NCBI RefSeq assembly: GCF_020442045.1
Contig: NZ_JAGRLA010000086.1
Coordinates: 1-51,684 of the forward strand
Length of the DNA: 51,684 nt
Source of the DNA: Bauldia sp.
GTDB lineage: Bacteria; Pseudomonadota; Alphaproteobacteria; Rhizobiales; Kaistiaceae
Direction of reading: 5' to 3'
Notes under the pieces: model-generated
Seen by the model: only the letters and a program-made list of their open reading frames with translations
Databases searched by the model: none
What the model was told of the DNA's origin: nothing
Translations under genes and position numbers: made by a program
Part shown: positions 43,508 through 51,684 of the stretch, one piece after another
How positions within the stretch are numbered: the first letter of the stretch is position 1
Layout of the letters: every line of letters begins with the position of its first letter

Positions 43508-44140
43508 ATGCATATGTGTCATCACTCCCGCCATCACGCATTGCGCGCCGCCGCCCGCCATGGCTTCGGCGGCATGGGACACCGCGGCGGGCCGTTCGGC
43601 GGCCGCTTGCGCGGGCCGCCCGATCCCTTCCGCGGCGGCAAGATGATCGCCGACGGCGACCTGCGGCTCGTCGTCCTCGCCCTCCTCGCCGAGCGGCCGC
43701 GCCATGGCTATGACGTGATCAAGGCGCTGGAGGAGCGCTCCCATGGCGCCTACAGCCCGAGCCCGGGCGTCGTCTACCCGACCCTCACCTACCTCGAGGA
43801 GGCTGGCTATGCGACGGCGCAGGCGGAAGGAAACAAGAAGGTCTACGCGATCACCGACGCGGGCCGTGGGCATCTCGACGAGAACCGGGGCGTCGCCGAA
43901 GGCATCCTTTCGGAGATGGCGGCGTTCGGCGAACGGATGGCCCAGGCGCGCGCCTGGTATTACCACCGCGAGGACGGCGCGGCCAACGACATCCCCGGCG
44001 TGATCCCGGAGGTCAACGAGGCGCGCCGGACGCTGAAGGCCGCGATCGCTGGCAAGCTCGACGCACCGGAAGAGGAACAGCGGAGGGTGGCCAGGATCCT
44101 CAACGATGCGGCGGCCGCGATCCGCGGTCCGGACCTCTAG
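43508..44140 (+). CDS. His-rich PadR-family repressor (YqjI-like)
   Basis: A 210-residue regulator. Residues 1-45 are His/Gly/Arg-rich (MHMCHHSRHH...RHGFGGMGHRGG) and could bind metal. The PadR winged helix follows (DLRLVVLALLAERPRHGYDVIKALEE, YSPSPGVVYPTLTYLEEAGY). The same layout is found in E. coli YqjI, which responds to nickel and affects iron handling; a metal role here is inference. GGAGAAAC precedes the ATG at 43508. Inverted repeats just upstream suggest autoregulation. No ferric reductase or siderophore gene is adjacent, unlike the usual YqjI setting. A hairpin follows. Confidence 0.85.
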   Translation: MHMCHHSRHHALRAAARHGFGGMGHRGGPFGGRLRGPPDPFRGGKMIADGDLRLVVLALLAERPRHGYDVIKALEERSHGAYSPSPGVVYPTLTYLEEAGYATAQAEGNKKVYAITDAGRGHLDENRGVAEGILSEMAAFGERMAQARAWYYHREDGAANDIPGVIPEVNEARRTLKAAIAGKLDAPEEEQRRVARILNDAAAAIRGPDL

Positions 44141-44169
44141 GATCCGGCCGCAGGCATCGGAAGTGACGG

Positions 44170-44190
44170 GGCCGGCGCTTGTCGCCGGCC
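44170..44190 (+). terminator. Terminator between PadR and RTX genes
   Basis: GGCCGGCG (44170-44177) pairs with CGCCGGCC (44183-44190) around CTTGT, followed by TCCGTTT. It lies between converging genes. Confidence 0.6.
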
Positions 44191-44209
44191 TCCGTTTCAG
44201 GCACCCGCC

Positions 44210-45448
44210 TCAGCCATAGACGATGTCCGCATGGGCATCGAACTGGCCGGCGACGTTCTCGACCAGGATCGTCTGGGATCCCTTGTAGTCGACCACGATC
44301 GTGACGTCGGTCGCGCCTTCGACAATCGTCACGTCCTTCTTGTGGAAGCCCTCGAGGACGATCTGGTCGTAGCCGATCTCGTAGTCGGTGATGATGTCGT
44401 CGCCGAATTTGCCGCTGAAGAAGAAGGCATCGAACCCGCCGTCCGGGGTCGGCGTCCCGGAGACGTTGCCGGAAAGGATGTCGTTGCCCTTGCCGCCGGT
44501 CAGGAAGTCCGAGGAGGCGCCGCCCTGGAGCACGTCGTTCCCGTTGCCGCCAAACAGCTGGTCGGTTGCGTCGCCGCCGAAGATCATGTCGGCGCCCTGG
44601 TCGCCGTAGAGATTGTCGACACCGTCGCCACCCTCGATCGTGTCGCCGCCCTTGCCGCCATAGATCGTGTCGCCAGCCAGGCCGCCGTAGAGCATGTCGA
44701 CGCCGTTGCCGCCGTACATCATGTCGGCGCCGGCGCCGCCTTCGATATGGTCGTTGCCGTTGCCGCCATCGATCGTGTCGCCACCCTCGTCGCCGAAGAG
44801 CATGTCGAGACCGGAACTGCCGAGGATGGTATCGACGCCTTCGTCGCCGTGAATGGTGTCGGCGCCCTTCTGGCCTTTCAGGCTGTCGTCGCCGGTGCCG
44901 CCGTTGAGGATGTCGTCGCCGCTGCCGCCCTTGACCGCGTCGTTGCCCTCGTCGCCGTTCAGCGTGTCGTTGCCGCTGCCACCCTTGAAGATGTCGTCGC
45001 CGCCGAGCCCCTGGAAGGTATCGTCGCCGCCGTTGCCCCTGAAGATGTCCTGGAAGGGACCACCGAGGAAATTGTCGTCATACTGGCTGCCGATGTATTT
45101 CCACTCGACCGGCGAAACCAGCAGCCCGACGAAGCTTACCGCCGTGGCATTGGTGTTCACCACGTCCAGCGGGGTGTTGTAGCCGGTCACCGTCCAGGAC
45201 GTGTTGGACTGGCTGTTGTCGACCGCGTCGAAGCCCTCGACGATGCCGGTGAAGCGACCGTTGCTGTCCACCCCGAAGCCCTTGCCGTGCAGGGTCATCG
45301 TGTAGGTGATGCTGGGATCCATTCCCCCGACGAAGGTATGGAGCACCGCCTTCTTGGAGTTGATGACCTGGTAGTCGTGGGTCTGCTTGCTCAGGCCATC
45401 GACAAAATTCGGACCGTCGAACGGGCCGGATACAACGATCTTCGCCAT
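44210..45448 (-). CDS. RTX calcium-binding protein
   Basis: A 412-residue protein with no N-terminal signal. Residues 120-326 form 23 uninterrupted RTX nonapeptides (GGxGxDxUx; for example GGSGNDTLN, GGNGNDHIE). Repeats of this type fold as a calcium-binding beta-roll. The N-terminal 119 residues (KIVVSGPFDGPNFVDGLS...) form a non-repetitive domain I cannot assign. The C-terminal region (DIITDYEIGYDQIVLEGF...) resembles the segments that carry type I secretion signals. It is probably secreted by a type I system, but no transporter genes are nearby. Its acidic, low-complexity composition is due to the repeats. Confidence 0.9.
   Translation of the reverse strand: MAKIVVSGPFDGPNFVDGLSKQTHDYQVINSKKAVLHTFVGGMDPSITYTMTLHGKGFGVDSNGRFTGIVEGFDAVDNSQSNTSWTVTGYNTPLDVVNTNATAVSFVGLLVSPVEWKYIGSQYDDNFLGGPFQDIFRGNGGDDTFQGLGGDDIFKGGSGNDTLNGDEGNDAVKGGSGDDILNGGTGDDSLKGQKGADTIHGDEGVDTILGSSGLDMLFGDEGGDTIDGGNGNDHIEGGAGADMMYGGNGVDMLYGGLAGDTIYGGKGGDTIEGGDGVDNLYGDQGADMIFGGDATDQLFGGNGNDVLQGGASSDFLTGGKGNDILSGNVSGTPTPDGGFDAFFFSGKFGDDIITDYEIGYDQIVLEGFHKKDVTIVEGATDVTIVVDYKGSQTILVENVAGQFDAHADIVYG
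44471..45091 (-). repeat. 27-base-period tandem array encoding 23 RTX units
   Basis: A diverged in-frame tandem repeat with a period of 27 bases, 23 copies. It encodes the RTX nonapeptides and is not a CRISPR or other non-coding array. Confidence 0.85.
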
Positions 45449-45642
45449 GGGGTTCTTCCTCCGCCTTCGGAATCGTCAGGGGGCCAGTCGCCACTCGAAA
45501 TCCCTCGAATCCGCCTCATGCCTCACGAGCCGAATCCATCGGGCGACCTTTGCTAGGCCACAAAAATCCAGTGTTCAACTGACGTTAGGTGGATGACCTT
45601 AACCGGAAGTTGATGCCGGCGGGCCCGTCCCGCCGCCGCCGG

Positions 45643-45658
45643 TGTGATCTACGTCACA
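45643..45658. promoter_or_regulatory. CRP-type palindrome
   Basis: TGTGATCTACGTCACA is an exact TGTGA-N6-TCACA site. It lies between the divergent RTX gene (about 195 bases from its start) and the homocysteine methyltransferase-family gene (about 80 bases from its start). The 289-base gap (45449-45737) otherwise shows only presumed promoters. Confidence 0.55.
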
Positions 45659-45737
45659 GCCGGAATCGGCGGGCGAAGGTAGATGGTTGCGGAGATTCCT
45701 TGCCGGCTTCCGGCATTCCCCTGGAGCATGGACACGA

Positions 45738-46688
45738 ATGGCGAAATATCGCGCCAGCCTTCCCCAGATCAGTGGAGACGACGTCTTCCTGACCGACGGC
45801 GGCATCGAAACCTTTCTGATCTTCCAGCAAGGGATCGACCTTCCCTATTTCGCGGCCTTCGACCTGCTGCGCGACGCCGCCGGGCGCGACGTGCTGCGAA
45901 ACTATTACCGGCCCTTCGCTGAGACGGCCGCCGAGGCCGGGCTCGGCTGCGTGCTCGAATCGCCAACCTGGCGGGCCAATCCCGACTGGGCCGCGAAACT
46001 CGGCTACAGCGACCGGGCCACCGTCGCGATGAATCACGAAGCCATCGCCCTGATGCAGGAGCTCCGGCGCGATTTCGAGACGCCGCGCTCGCCGATGGTG
46101 ATCAGCGGCTGCGTCGGGCCCCGCGGCGACGGCTATGTCGCCGGCGAAGCGATGACCCCGGAACAGGCCGAACGCTACCACGCGCCCCAGATCAACGCCT
46201 TCCGCCGCGCCGATGCCGACATGGTCACGGCAATCACGATGACCTACCCCAAAGAGGCGATCGGCATCGCCCGCGCGGCGGCGAAGGCCGAGATGCCCGT
46301 CGTCATCTCATTCACCGTCGAGACCGATGGCCGGCTGCCCAGCGGCCACTCGCTCAAGGAGGCGATCGCCATGGTCGACCTCGCGACCGGCGCCGCGCCG
46401 ACCTACTACATGATCAACTGCGCCCACCCGACCCATTTCGATCATCTCTTCGACAGCGACGAGATCTGGGTCCAGCGCATCCAGGGGCTCCGCGCCAACG
46501 CGTCGTCCCTGAGCCATGCCGAACTCGACGAGGCGACCGAGCTCGACGACGGTGACCCGGTCGATCTCGGCAGGCGCTACGCGGAGCTGCGCCGGCGCCA
46601 GCCCCAGCTGACGGTGATGGGCGGCTGTTGCGGCACCGACCACCGCCACGTCAGGGAAATCTGCCTCGCCTGCATGGAAGTCGCCTGA
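45738..46688 (+). CDS. Homocysteine S-methyltransferase-family protein
   Basis: A 316-residue barrel enzyme of the homocysteine S-methyltransferase family (as in MmuM and the MetH N-terminal domain). Members transfer a methyl group to homocysteine to make methionine. Zinc-ligand cysteines are visible in INCAHPTHF and GGCCGTDHRH, and the start FLTDGGIETFLIFQQGIDLPYFAAF is typical. The donor (S-methylmethionine, SAM or betaine) cannot be told. I start at the ATG at 45738, with GGAG about 11 bases upstream; an earlier in-frame start at 45687 lacks family support. A CRP-type site lies upstream. Confidence 0.85.
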   Translation: MAKYRASLPQISGDDVFLTDGGIETFLIFQQGIDLPYFAAFDLLRDAAGRDVLRNYYRPFAETAAEAGLGCVLESPTWRANPDWAAKLGYSDRATVAMNHEAIALMQELRRDFETPRSPMVISGCVGPRGDGYVAGEAMTPEQAERYHAPQINAFRRADADMVTAITMTYPKEAIGIARAAAKAEMPVVISFTVETDGRLPSGHSLKEAIAMVDLATGAAPTYYMINCAHPTHFDHLFDSDEIWVQRIQGLRANASSLSHAELDEATELDDGDPVDLGRRYAELRRRQPQLTVMGGCCGTDHRHVREICLACMEVA

Positions 46689-46725
46689 GCGACACGCCCG
46701 TCAGGCTCGGCGACCAACAGGGCGA

Positions 46726-47577
46726 TCAGCTCTTGAGGAACGCGGCGAAAGCCTCGTCATAGCCTCCGTGCCAGCGCGACAAGGGCGGACGGTTCTCGGC
46801 GATGTCGCCGGCCGCCCACAGCATCCGCCTGGCATCCATCTCGCGGGTCACGTCGTTGTCCGGGCAGATGATGTAGAAATCGCCCTTCCCCGTCGCCTCG
46901 AACAGCAGGTCGACGACCTGGTCCGGCCACCAGGCGCCGGCCGGCTTTTCCGTGGCGCCGCCGGCGGTCATCGTGGTGAAGGTCCAGCCGGGCACCAGGA
47001 GATGGGCGGTCACCCTGCAGTCCTCGATGTTGCGCAGGCTGTGCTGGAGCCCCTCGGTAATCACCTTCACCCCCGCCTTCGAGACATTATAGGCGGTGTC
47101 GCCGGGCGGACAGGTGATGCCCTGCTTGGAACCGGTATTGACGATCATCGCCGCATTGCCCTGGCCGATCATCGCCGGGCTGAAGGCGTGGACGCCGTTG
47201 ATCACGCCCCACAGATTGACGCCGATCACCCGCTGCCAGCGGTCGTAGTGGTCGAAGGGGCCGCCGCCGGGCGCCGTCCCGGCATTGTTCATCAGCACGG
47301 CGACGTCGCCGAACGCATCGTAGACCCGCTCGCGCAGCGCCTGCACCTCCTCCATCCGGCTGACGTCGCAGGGCACGGTGATCACCCGGGTGCCGCCGCC
47401 CGGCACGGAGTCGTCGATCGCCGCCGCGGCCGCCTCCAGCGCCGACGGGTCGAGATCGGCGATCGCGATCTTCATGCCGAAGCCGGCGAACCGCTTGGCG
47501 GCCGCGAGACCGATGCCCGACGCCCCGCCTGTGATGACCGCGGCGCGGCCGGCCTCGATCGCTGGGTGGTTTGGCAT
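46726..47577 (-). CDS. Short-chain dehydrogenase/reductase
   Basis: A 283-residue SDR with cofactor motif TGGASGIGLA, NNAGTAPGG, catalytic Ser in NTGSKQG, Tyr and Lys in YNVSKAGVKV, and a longer C-terminal part (WWPDQVVDLLFEATGKGDFYIICPDND) than classical SDRs. AGGAGGA precedes the ATG at 47577, which fixes the start. The substrate is unknown. It lies 41 bases downstream of the iron-type alcohol dehydrogenase on the same strand, so the two may handle successive oxidation steps. Confidence 0.85.
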   Translation of the reverse strand: MPNHPAIEAGRAAVITGGASGIGLAAAKRFAGFGMKIAIADLDPSALEAAAAAIDDSVPGGGTRVITVPCDVSRMEEVQALRERVYDAFGDVAVLMNNAGTAPGGGPFDHYDRWQRVIGVNLWGVINGVHAFSPAMIGQGNAAMIVNTGSKQGITCPPGDTAYNVSKAGVKVITEGLQHSLRNIEDCRVTAHLLVPGWTFTTMTAGGATEKPAGAWWPDQVVDLLFEATGKGDFYIICPDNDVTREMDARRMLWAAGDIAENRPPLSRWHGGYDEAFAAFLKS

Positions 47578-47618
47578 GGGGTCCTCCTCGTCTTTCGATG
47601 TCCGTCTTGCGCCGGTGC

Positions 47619-48743
47619 TTACACCATGACCGCGTCGAGCATGGCGCGATAATCCGCGGCCGCCGCCTCGCGCGGGTTCGTCGCGTGGCTGTGGTCGGCG
47701 AGCGCCCGCTCGATCACCCAACCGAGCGCGTCCTCCTGCAATCCCAGCGTCCTGAGCCCGGCCGGGATGCCGATCCGCGCGTTGAGCGCCTCGCATTCGG
47801 CGGCGAGATCGGCGGATTCGTCGAGGCCGATCGCTGCCTTCAGGCGGGCAAGCTTCTCCCCGCAAACCGGTTCATTGAAACGGATCACCGGCGGCAGGAG
47901 GATCGCGTTCAGCGTCCCGTGGTGGAGGTTCGGCTCCTTCAGGCCGCCGAGCGCATGCGACAGGGCGTGGATGGCGCCGAGGCCCTTCTGGAAGGTCATG
48001 CCGCCTTCGAGCGCCCCCATCATCATCTCGGTGCGGACCGCGATGTCGTTGCCATCAACGACGGCGCGCTCGAGGTTCCGCCAGATACGGCCAGCGCCAT
48101 CCAGCGCGATCGCCTCGGCCGGCGGGTTGAAGCGCGGCGAGAGCAGCGTCTCGACGCAATGGCTGAAACCGTCGAGGCCGGTCGCCGCGGTCAGGCCGGG
48201 CGGCAGGCCGAGGGTCAGCTCGGGATCGCAGATCGCGCGGCGCGGGATGAGATGCGGGCTGATGAAGCCGAGCTTGCGCCCGTCATCGAGCGTGATCAGC
48301 GCCGCCCGCCCGACTTCGGAGCCGGTGCCGGCGGTGGTCGGGATGGCGATCAGCGGCGAGACGGCGGCGATCCGCGCCACGCCGCCATAGATCGCCGCGT
48401 ATTCCTCGAGCGGTCCGGCATGGGTGGCGAGCAGCGCCACCCCCTTGGCAAGGTCGATCGGCGAGCCACCACCCACCGCGACGAGCCCGTCACATCCCTC
48501 GCTCCGATAGACCCGAAGCGCCGCCTTCGCCGCGGCCTCGGTCGGGTTGGTCGGCACGTCGAGAAAGACCGGCGCCCCGGCGGGACAGAGTTCGGCGATC
48601 CGCCCGACCAGTCCGGTCTGTTCCAGTCCGCGATCACTGACGATCAGCGGACGGTCGACGGCCACCGCATCAAGTTGCTCCGGCAGTCCGGCCAGCACGC
48701 CGGCCCCGAATTCGACGGTGGTCAGATAGGTGATCGTCGCCAT
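47619..48743 (-). CDS. Iron-containing (group III) alcohol dehydrogenase family protein
   Basis: A 374-residue enzyme of the Fe-ADH/maleylacetate reductase family. NAD-binding [11 protein letters not shown] and [10 protein letters not shown] are present. Metal ligands are expected in [27 protein letters not shown] (Asp, His), [11 protein letters not shown] (His) and [13 protein letters not shown] (His). The start is the ATG at 48743; an in-frame ATG at 48761 is also possible. Whether it reduces maleylacetate or oxidises an alcohol is not decidable from sequence. It is upstream of the SDR in a probable operon. Confidence 0.87.
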   Translation of the reverse strand: MATITYLTTVEFGAGVLAGLPEQLDAVAVDRPLIVSDRGLEQTGLVGRIAELCPAGAPVFLDVPTNPTEAAAKAALRVYRSEGCDGLVAVGGGSPIDLAKGVALLATHAGPLEEYAAIYGGVARIAAVSPLIAIPTTAGTGSEVGRAALITLDDGRKLGFISPHLIPRRAICDPELTLGLPPGLTAATGLDGFSHCVETLLSPRFNPPAEAIALDGAGRIWRNLERAVVDGNDIAVRTEMMMGALEGGMTFQKGLGAIHALSHALGGLKEPNLHHGTLNAILLPPVIRFNEPVCGEKLARLKAAIGLDESADLAAECEALNARIGIPAGLRTLGLQEDALGWVIERALADHSHATNPREAAAADYRAMLDAVMV

Positions 48744-48876
48744 GCCGCGTCTCGCCCCCAAAGCTCGGTCGTTGCCATTGGCCCGTCACGGACCGTCCCT
48801 TTCCGGCGATCCTAGCAGGGTCGTCGTCGGGAAGCCCACACGACAGGTCGCCGTCCTGTCGCTGGAGGATCGCCGC

Positions 48877-49386
48877 CTATCCCTGTTCGCCCTGTGCGAT
48901 CGGCGGCTGGAAGGCGTAGCCCATGTCCCAGGGGAAGTAGATCCAGGTGTCCTGGCTGACCTCGGTGATGAAGGTGTCGACCAGCGGCCGCCCGGCCGGC
49001 TTGGCGTAGACCGTCGCATAGTGGCACTTCGGCACCATGTCGCGCACCATCCTGGCGGTCTTGCCGGTATCGACAAGGTCGTCGATCACCAGCACCGCGG
49101 AACCGTCACCCTCGGCGAGATCGACGAAGTCCTGGCCGACCGGCTTCAGCACGTCCAGCCCGCCCTGCTCCTTGTAGTCATGGTAGGAGGCGACGCACAC
49201 CGTCTCGATCAGGCGGATCCCCAGCTCGCGGGCGATGATCGCCGCCGGCACCAGCCCGCCACGGGTGACGCAGACGACCGCCTGCCACGATCCCTTGTCG
49301 GAAAGCCGCCAGGCCAACGCGCGCGCATCTCGGTGAAACTGGTCCCAGGAAACCGGGAATGCCTTGTCGGCCCTCGGATCGGCCAT
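48877..49386 (-). CDS. gpt: Xanthine (guanine) phosphoribosyltransferase
   Basis: A 169-residue purine salvage enzyme that converts xanthine and guanine to XMP and GMP with PRPP. The PRPP-binding motif [14 protein letters not shown] is clear. [21 protein letters not shown] and the C-terminal [14 protein letters not shown] fit the Gpt type rather than hypoxanthine-specific enzymes. Length is slightly above the E. coli Gpt of 152. It lies 89 bases downstream of the CinA-like gene on the same strand and may be co-transcribed. Confidence 0.9.
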   Translation of the reverse strand: MADPRADKAFPVSWDQFHRDARALAWRLSDKGSWQAVVCVTRGGLVPAAIIARELGIRLIETVCVASYHDYKEQGGLDVLKPVGQDFVDLAEGDGSAVLVIDDLVDTGKTARMVRDMVPKCHYATVYAKPAGRPLVDTFITEVSQDTWIYFPWDMGYAFQPPIAQGEQG

Positions 49387-49475
49387 GTCCGTCCTTTCGA
49401 GTTGTCATTGGTCCCGAACCATCGGCCGCGCCAACCGGCGTGCCAAGCTGGACCGCGCGACGGTCCACAGGAAAA

Positions 49476-50240
49476 TCAGGTATCGACAAGCCGGCCGGAG
49501 CGAAGCTCCGCCAGCATCGCCTCGACCACGGTCGCGGCGGCCCCGAGCCGCGCCTCGTCGCGCGACCGCAGGACCAGCGTCGTGGTGAAGCCGACGCCTT
49601 CCTCGAAGCCCGGATAGCTCCCCATCGAGACGTCCGGAAAGTCCTTCTGGATATCTCCCAGCGGTGCGGCGATGTCGCCCTCCTTCAGTCCGGTCGGGAT
49701 CGAGCGGGACAGCATCTTCCTGCCGGTTGCGAGGCTTGGTGCGACCGCGTCGAGCATCGCCTGCATGATCGTCGGCACGCCCGCCATGACATGGACGTTG
49801 CCGATGGTGAAGCCGGGCGCCTTCGAGACGCTGTTCTCGATCAGCTCGGCACCTTCGGGAATCCGCGCCATGCGCAGCCGCGCCGCGTTGAGCTGGTCCT
49901 CGGGGATGCGTTCCAGCAGCAACGCCCGGGCCCGCGGATCGACGTCGATCGGAACGCCGAAGGCCCTGGCGACGGAATCGGCCGTTATGTCGTCGTGGGT
50001 CGGGCCGATGCCGCCGGTGGTGAAGACATGGTCGTAGCGGTCGCGGAGCGCGTTGAGTGCCGCGACGATCTCATCCTCGACATCCGGAACGACCCGGACC
50101 TCGTGGACGTCGATGCCGACATTGGTCAGGTATTCGGCGATATAGCCGATATTCTTGTCCTTGGTTCGTCCGGAGAGGATTTCGTCGCCGATCACCAGGA
50201 TCGCCGCCGTGACGACCCCTGAATCATCTGCCTCGGCCAT
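49476..50240 (-). CDS. CinA N-terminal-type molybdopterin-binding domain protein
   Basis: A 254-residue protein of the COG1058/MoCF_biosynth type. It contains AAILVIGDEILSGRTKDKNIGYIAEYL and FTTGGIGPTHDDITADSVARAFG, the family signature. It matches the N-terminal half of CinA without the C-terminal nicotinamide-nucleotide amidase domain. Stand-alone members have been described as nucleotide pyrophosphatases of salvage or repair; this is not proven here. GGTGGAAG precedes the ATG at 50240. It is divergent from hemN and shares the palindromic site at 50290. Confidence 0.85.
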   Translation of the reverse strand: MAEADDSGVVTAAILVIGDEILSGRTKDKNIGYIAEYLTNVGIDVHEVRVVPDVEDEIVAALNALRDRYDHVFTTGGIGPTHDDITADSVARAFGVPIDVDPRARALLLERIPEDQLNAARLRMARIPEGAELIENSVSKAPGFTIGNVHVMAGVPTIMQAMLDAVAPSLATGRKMLSRSIPTGLKEGDIAAPLGDIQKDFPDVSMGSYPGFEEGVGFTTTLVLRSRDEARLGAAATVVEAMLAELRSGRLVDT

Positions 50241-50289
50241 GCTTCCACCATTTCCTTTCGCGAAGGGGTCATGATTCCGGTTCCCGTAT

Positions 50290-50307
50290 CTTTGCGCTAG
50301 CGCAAAG
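50290..50307. promoter_or_regulatory. FNR/FixK-type palindrome upstream of hemN
   Basis: CTTTGCGCTAGCGCAAAG is a perfect 18-bp palindrome. Its core TTGC-GCTAGC-GCAA fits the TTG(A/C)-N6-(T/G)CAA pattern of FixK and other CRP/FNR-superfamily regulators. It is centred about 67 bases before the hemN start. Control of hemN by FNR/FixK regulators under low oxygen is established in several alphaproteobacteria; here it is inferred. Confidence 0.65.
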
Positions 50308-50365
50308 TCGCGTCGGCCGCGATGGGCTTGATTGGCGATGGTTATCTGAACGGATTCGCCCGACC

Positions 50366-51684
50366 ATGCGCCCGGACCTTGCCGCACGCTACGCCGACGA
50401 GCGGCTCCCCCGCTACACCAGCTACCCGACCGCGCCGCAATTCAGCGCCGCCGTGGGGCCATCCCGCTACGCCGAATGGCTCGGCGAGGTTCCCGCTGAC
50501 GCCCGCGGATCGCTCTACGTCCACATCCCCTTCTGCCGGCGGATGTGCTGGTATTGCGGCTGCAACACATCGGTGGCCACCCGGCAACAGCCGGTCACCG
50601 ATTATCTGGCGTCCCTTGGCGCGGAGATCGGCATGGTCGCAGGGCGCCTGCCGGGGCATCTCGCGGTCACCCATCTCCATTTCGGCGGCGGCACGCCGAC
50701 CATCGTCCAGCCGGCCGAGCTTATCGCTGTCATGGCCCGGCTCCGCGGCGCCTTCGACATTCGCTCCGGGGCCGAGGTCGCCATCGAGATCGACCCGCGT
50801 GTTCTTACCGCTGAAATGGCGGCCGCGCTGGGGAAAGCCGGCTTCACCAGGGCGAGCCTCGGCGTCCAGAGCCTCGATCCGGCGGTCCAGGCGGCGATCA
50901 GCCGGCGACAGAGCTTCGCCGAGACCGCCGCCGCCGTGGAAAAGCTCCGCGGGGCGGGCATCGAGGGAATCAACCTCGACCTCATCTACGGCCTCCCTCA
51001 CCAGACCGTCACATCCTGCCTCGAGACCGTCCGCGCCTGCCTCGCGCTTCGGCCCGACCGCTTCTCGGTCTTCGGTTATGCGCATGTCCCTGACTTCAAG
51101 CGCCACCAGCGCAGGATCGACGCGGCGGCGCTTCCCGGCGGTCACCAGCGGAACGACCAGGCCGAGGCGATCGCCGCCGAGATCGAAGCGGCCGGCTATG
51201 ATCGCATCGGGCTCGACCACTTCGCCCTGCCCGCCGACGCCATGGCGGAAGCCGCCGGCACCGGCGCCCTCCATCGCAACTTCCAGGGTTACACCACGGA
51301 CGCCGCCGACCTGCTGATCGGCCTTGGTGCCTCGGCGATCGGCCGCCTGCCCCAGGGCTACGTCCAGAACGCCGCGGTCACCCGCGACTACCTCGCCGCG
51401 ATCGCGCGGGGCGAGCTCGCCGCGGTGCGCGGCTTCTCGCTTCGCGACGACGACCGCCTCCGCGCAGACCTGATCGAGCGCCTGATGTGCGACTTCCGCG
51501 TCGACATCGCCGACGTCTGCGGCCGGCATGGCGTGCCTGTCGACGCGGTTGCCGACGCCCTTCCCATTCTCGACCGGCTGGCCGCCGACGGGGTGCTCCG
51601 CCGCGACGGCGCGATGGTCGAGATGGCCGGGGATGCCCGCACGCTTGTCCGTGTCGCGGCGGCGGCCTTCGACGCCTATCGCGC
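50366..51684 (+). CDS. hemN: Oxygen-independent coproporphyrinogen III oxidase, 3'-truncated by the window
   Basis: The frame from the ATG at 50366 is open to the last base (439 codons). It begins MRPDLAARYADERLPRYTSY and has the radical SAM motif HIPFCRRMCWYCGC (Cys57, 61, 64). HFGGGTPTIV and SLGVQSLDPAVQAAISRRQS follow, as do INLDLIYGLPHQT, FALPADAMAEA and FQGYTT, all matching HemN. The enzyme makes protoporphyrinogen IX for haem without oxygen. The frame runs off the window close to the expected length of about 450 residues. The FNR/FixK-like site upstream fits anaerobic induction. Confidence 0.95.
   Translation, partial: MRPDLAARYADERLPRYTSYPTAPQFSAAVGPSRYAEWLGEVPADARGSLYVHIPFCRRMCWYCGCNTSVATRQQPVTDYLASLGAEIGMVAGRLPGHLAVTHLHFGGGTPTIVQPAELIAVMARLRGAFDIRSGAEVAIEIDPRVLTAEMAAALGKAGFTRASLGVQSLDPAVQAAISRRQSFAETAAAVEKLRGAGIEGINLDLIYGLPHQTVTSCLETVRACLALRPDRFSVFGYAHVPDFKRHQRRIDAAALPGGHQRNDQAEAIAAEIEAAGYDRIGLDHFALPADAMAEAAGTGALHRNFQGYTTDAADLLIGLGASAIGRLPQGYVQNAAVTRDYLAAIARGELAAVRGFSLRDDDRLRADLIERLMCDFRVDIADVCGRHGVPVDAVADALPILDRLAADGVLRRDGAMVEMAGDARTLVRVAAAAFDAYR

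Noticed and set aside
44471..45091. Regular 27-base repeats, considered as a CRISPR or other repeat array
   Set aside because: The repeats are contiguous without spacers and encode RTX nonapeptides in frame.
48841..48861. CGACAGG/CCTGTCG inverted repeat after gpt, considered as a terminator
   Set aside because: Only a 7-bp stem with no T tract on the relevant strand.

Overview
The window is a chromosomal segment of a high-GC alphaproteobacterium, most likely in or near Hyphomicrobiales. The evidence is the housekeeping block of aspartyl-tRNA synthetase, RNase D, Ppx, polyphosphate kinase, a short HdaA-like DnaA paralogue, an AI-2E permease, a PgsA-like enzyme, PurM and PurN, together with a SorC-regulated Smo-type polyol transporter and a bS21 gene. 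Nearly all genes use high-GC codons. The exceptions are the first kilobase, which is visibly AT-richer and looks acquired, and the two decayed gene remnants described below.

Layout. 1-1216: 3' part of an OLD-like ATPase/Toprim nuclease, then palindromic repeats. 1217-11400: small exported or hypothetical proteins (alpha/beta hydrolase, cyclase-family hydrolase, SH3b protein, two related large exported proteins), a D-2-hydroxyacid dehydrogenase and rpsU. 11425-27674: the housekeeping block, interrupted between rnd and ppx by a DUF389 membrane protein and a CUT2 (ribose-type) sugar ABC operon. 27671-31540: a molybdopterin oxidoreductase divergent from a glutamine-dependent asparagine synthetase-like enzyme. 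31670-34994: a tight five-gene operon of two radical SAM/SPASM enzymes, a PqqD-like carrier domain protein, a dimeric alpha/beta-barrel protein and an NTF2-like protein. 35080-35465: a wrecked Fic gene. 35567-42798: a pentitol/hexitol system (SorC regulator, two permeases, ATPase, ribitol-dehydrogenase-like SDR, a second polyol SDR, binding protein) arranged as two facing blocks. 43262-43348: tRNA-Leu(UAA). 43508-46688: a His-rich PadR (YqjI-like) repressor, an RTX protein and a homocysteine S-methyltransferase-family enzyme. 46726-51684: SDR, iron-type alcohol dehydrogenase, xanthine phosphoribosyltransferase, CinA-like protein and hemN, which runs off the end.

How the genes work together. 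Ppk1 and Ppx make and break polyphosphate. PurM and PurN catalyse adjacent or near-adjacent purine steps. The polyol block should import a sugar alcohol and oxidise it. A motif TGCAA-N5-TGCAG occurs upstream of three separate units of this block and is a good candidate for the SorC regulator's operator. The radical SAM operon is the strongest candidate for an undescribed system: it has the parts of a peptide- or cofactor-maturation pathway, but I find no convincing precursor peptide beside it. Predicted regulatory palindromes include two exact TGTGA-N6-TCACA (CRP-type) sites, an FNR/FixK-type site before hemN, and nested inverted repeats before the PadR gene. No CRISPR array, rRNA, insertion sequence or integrase was seen.
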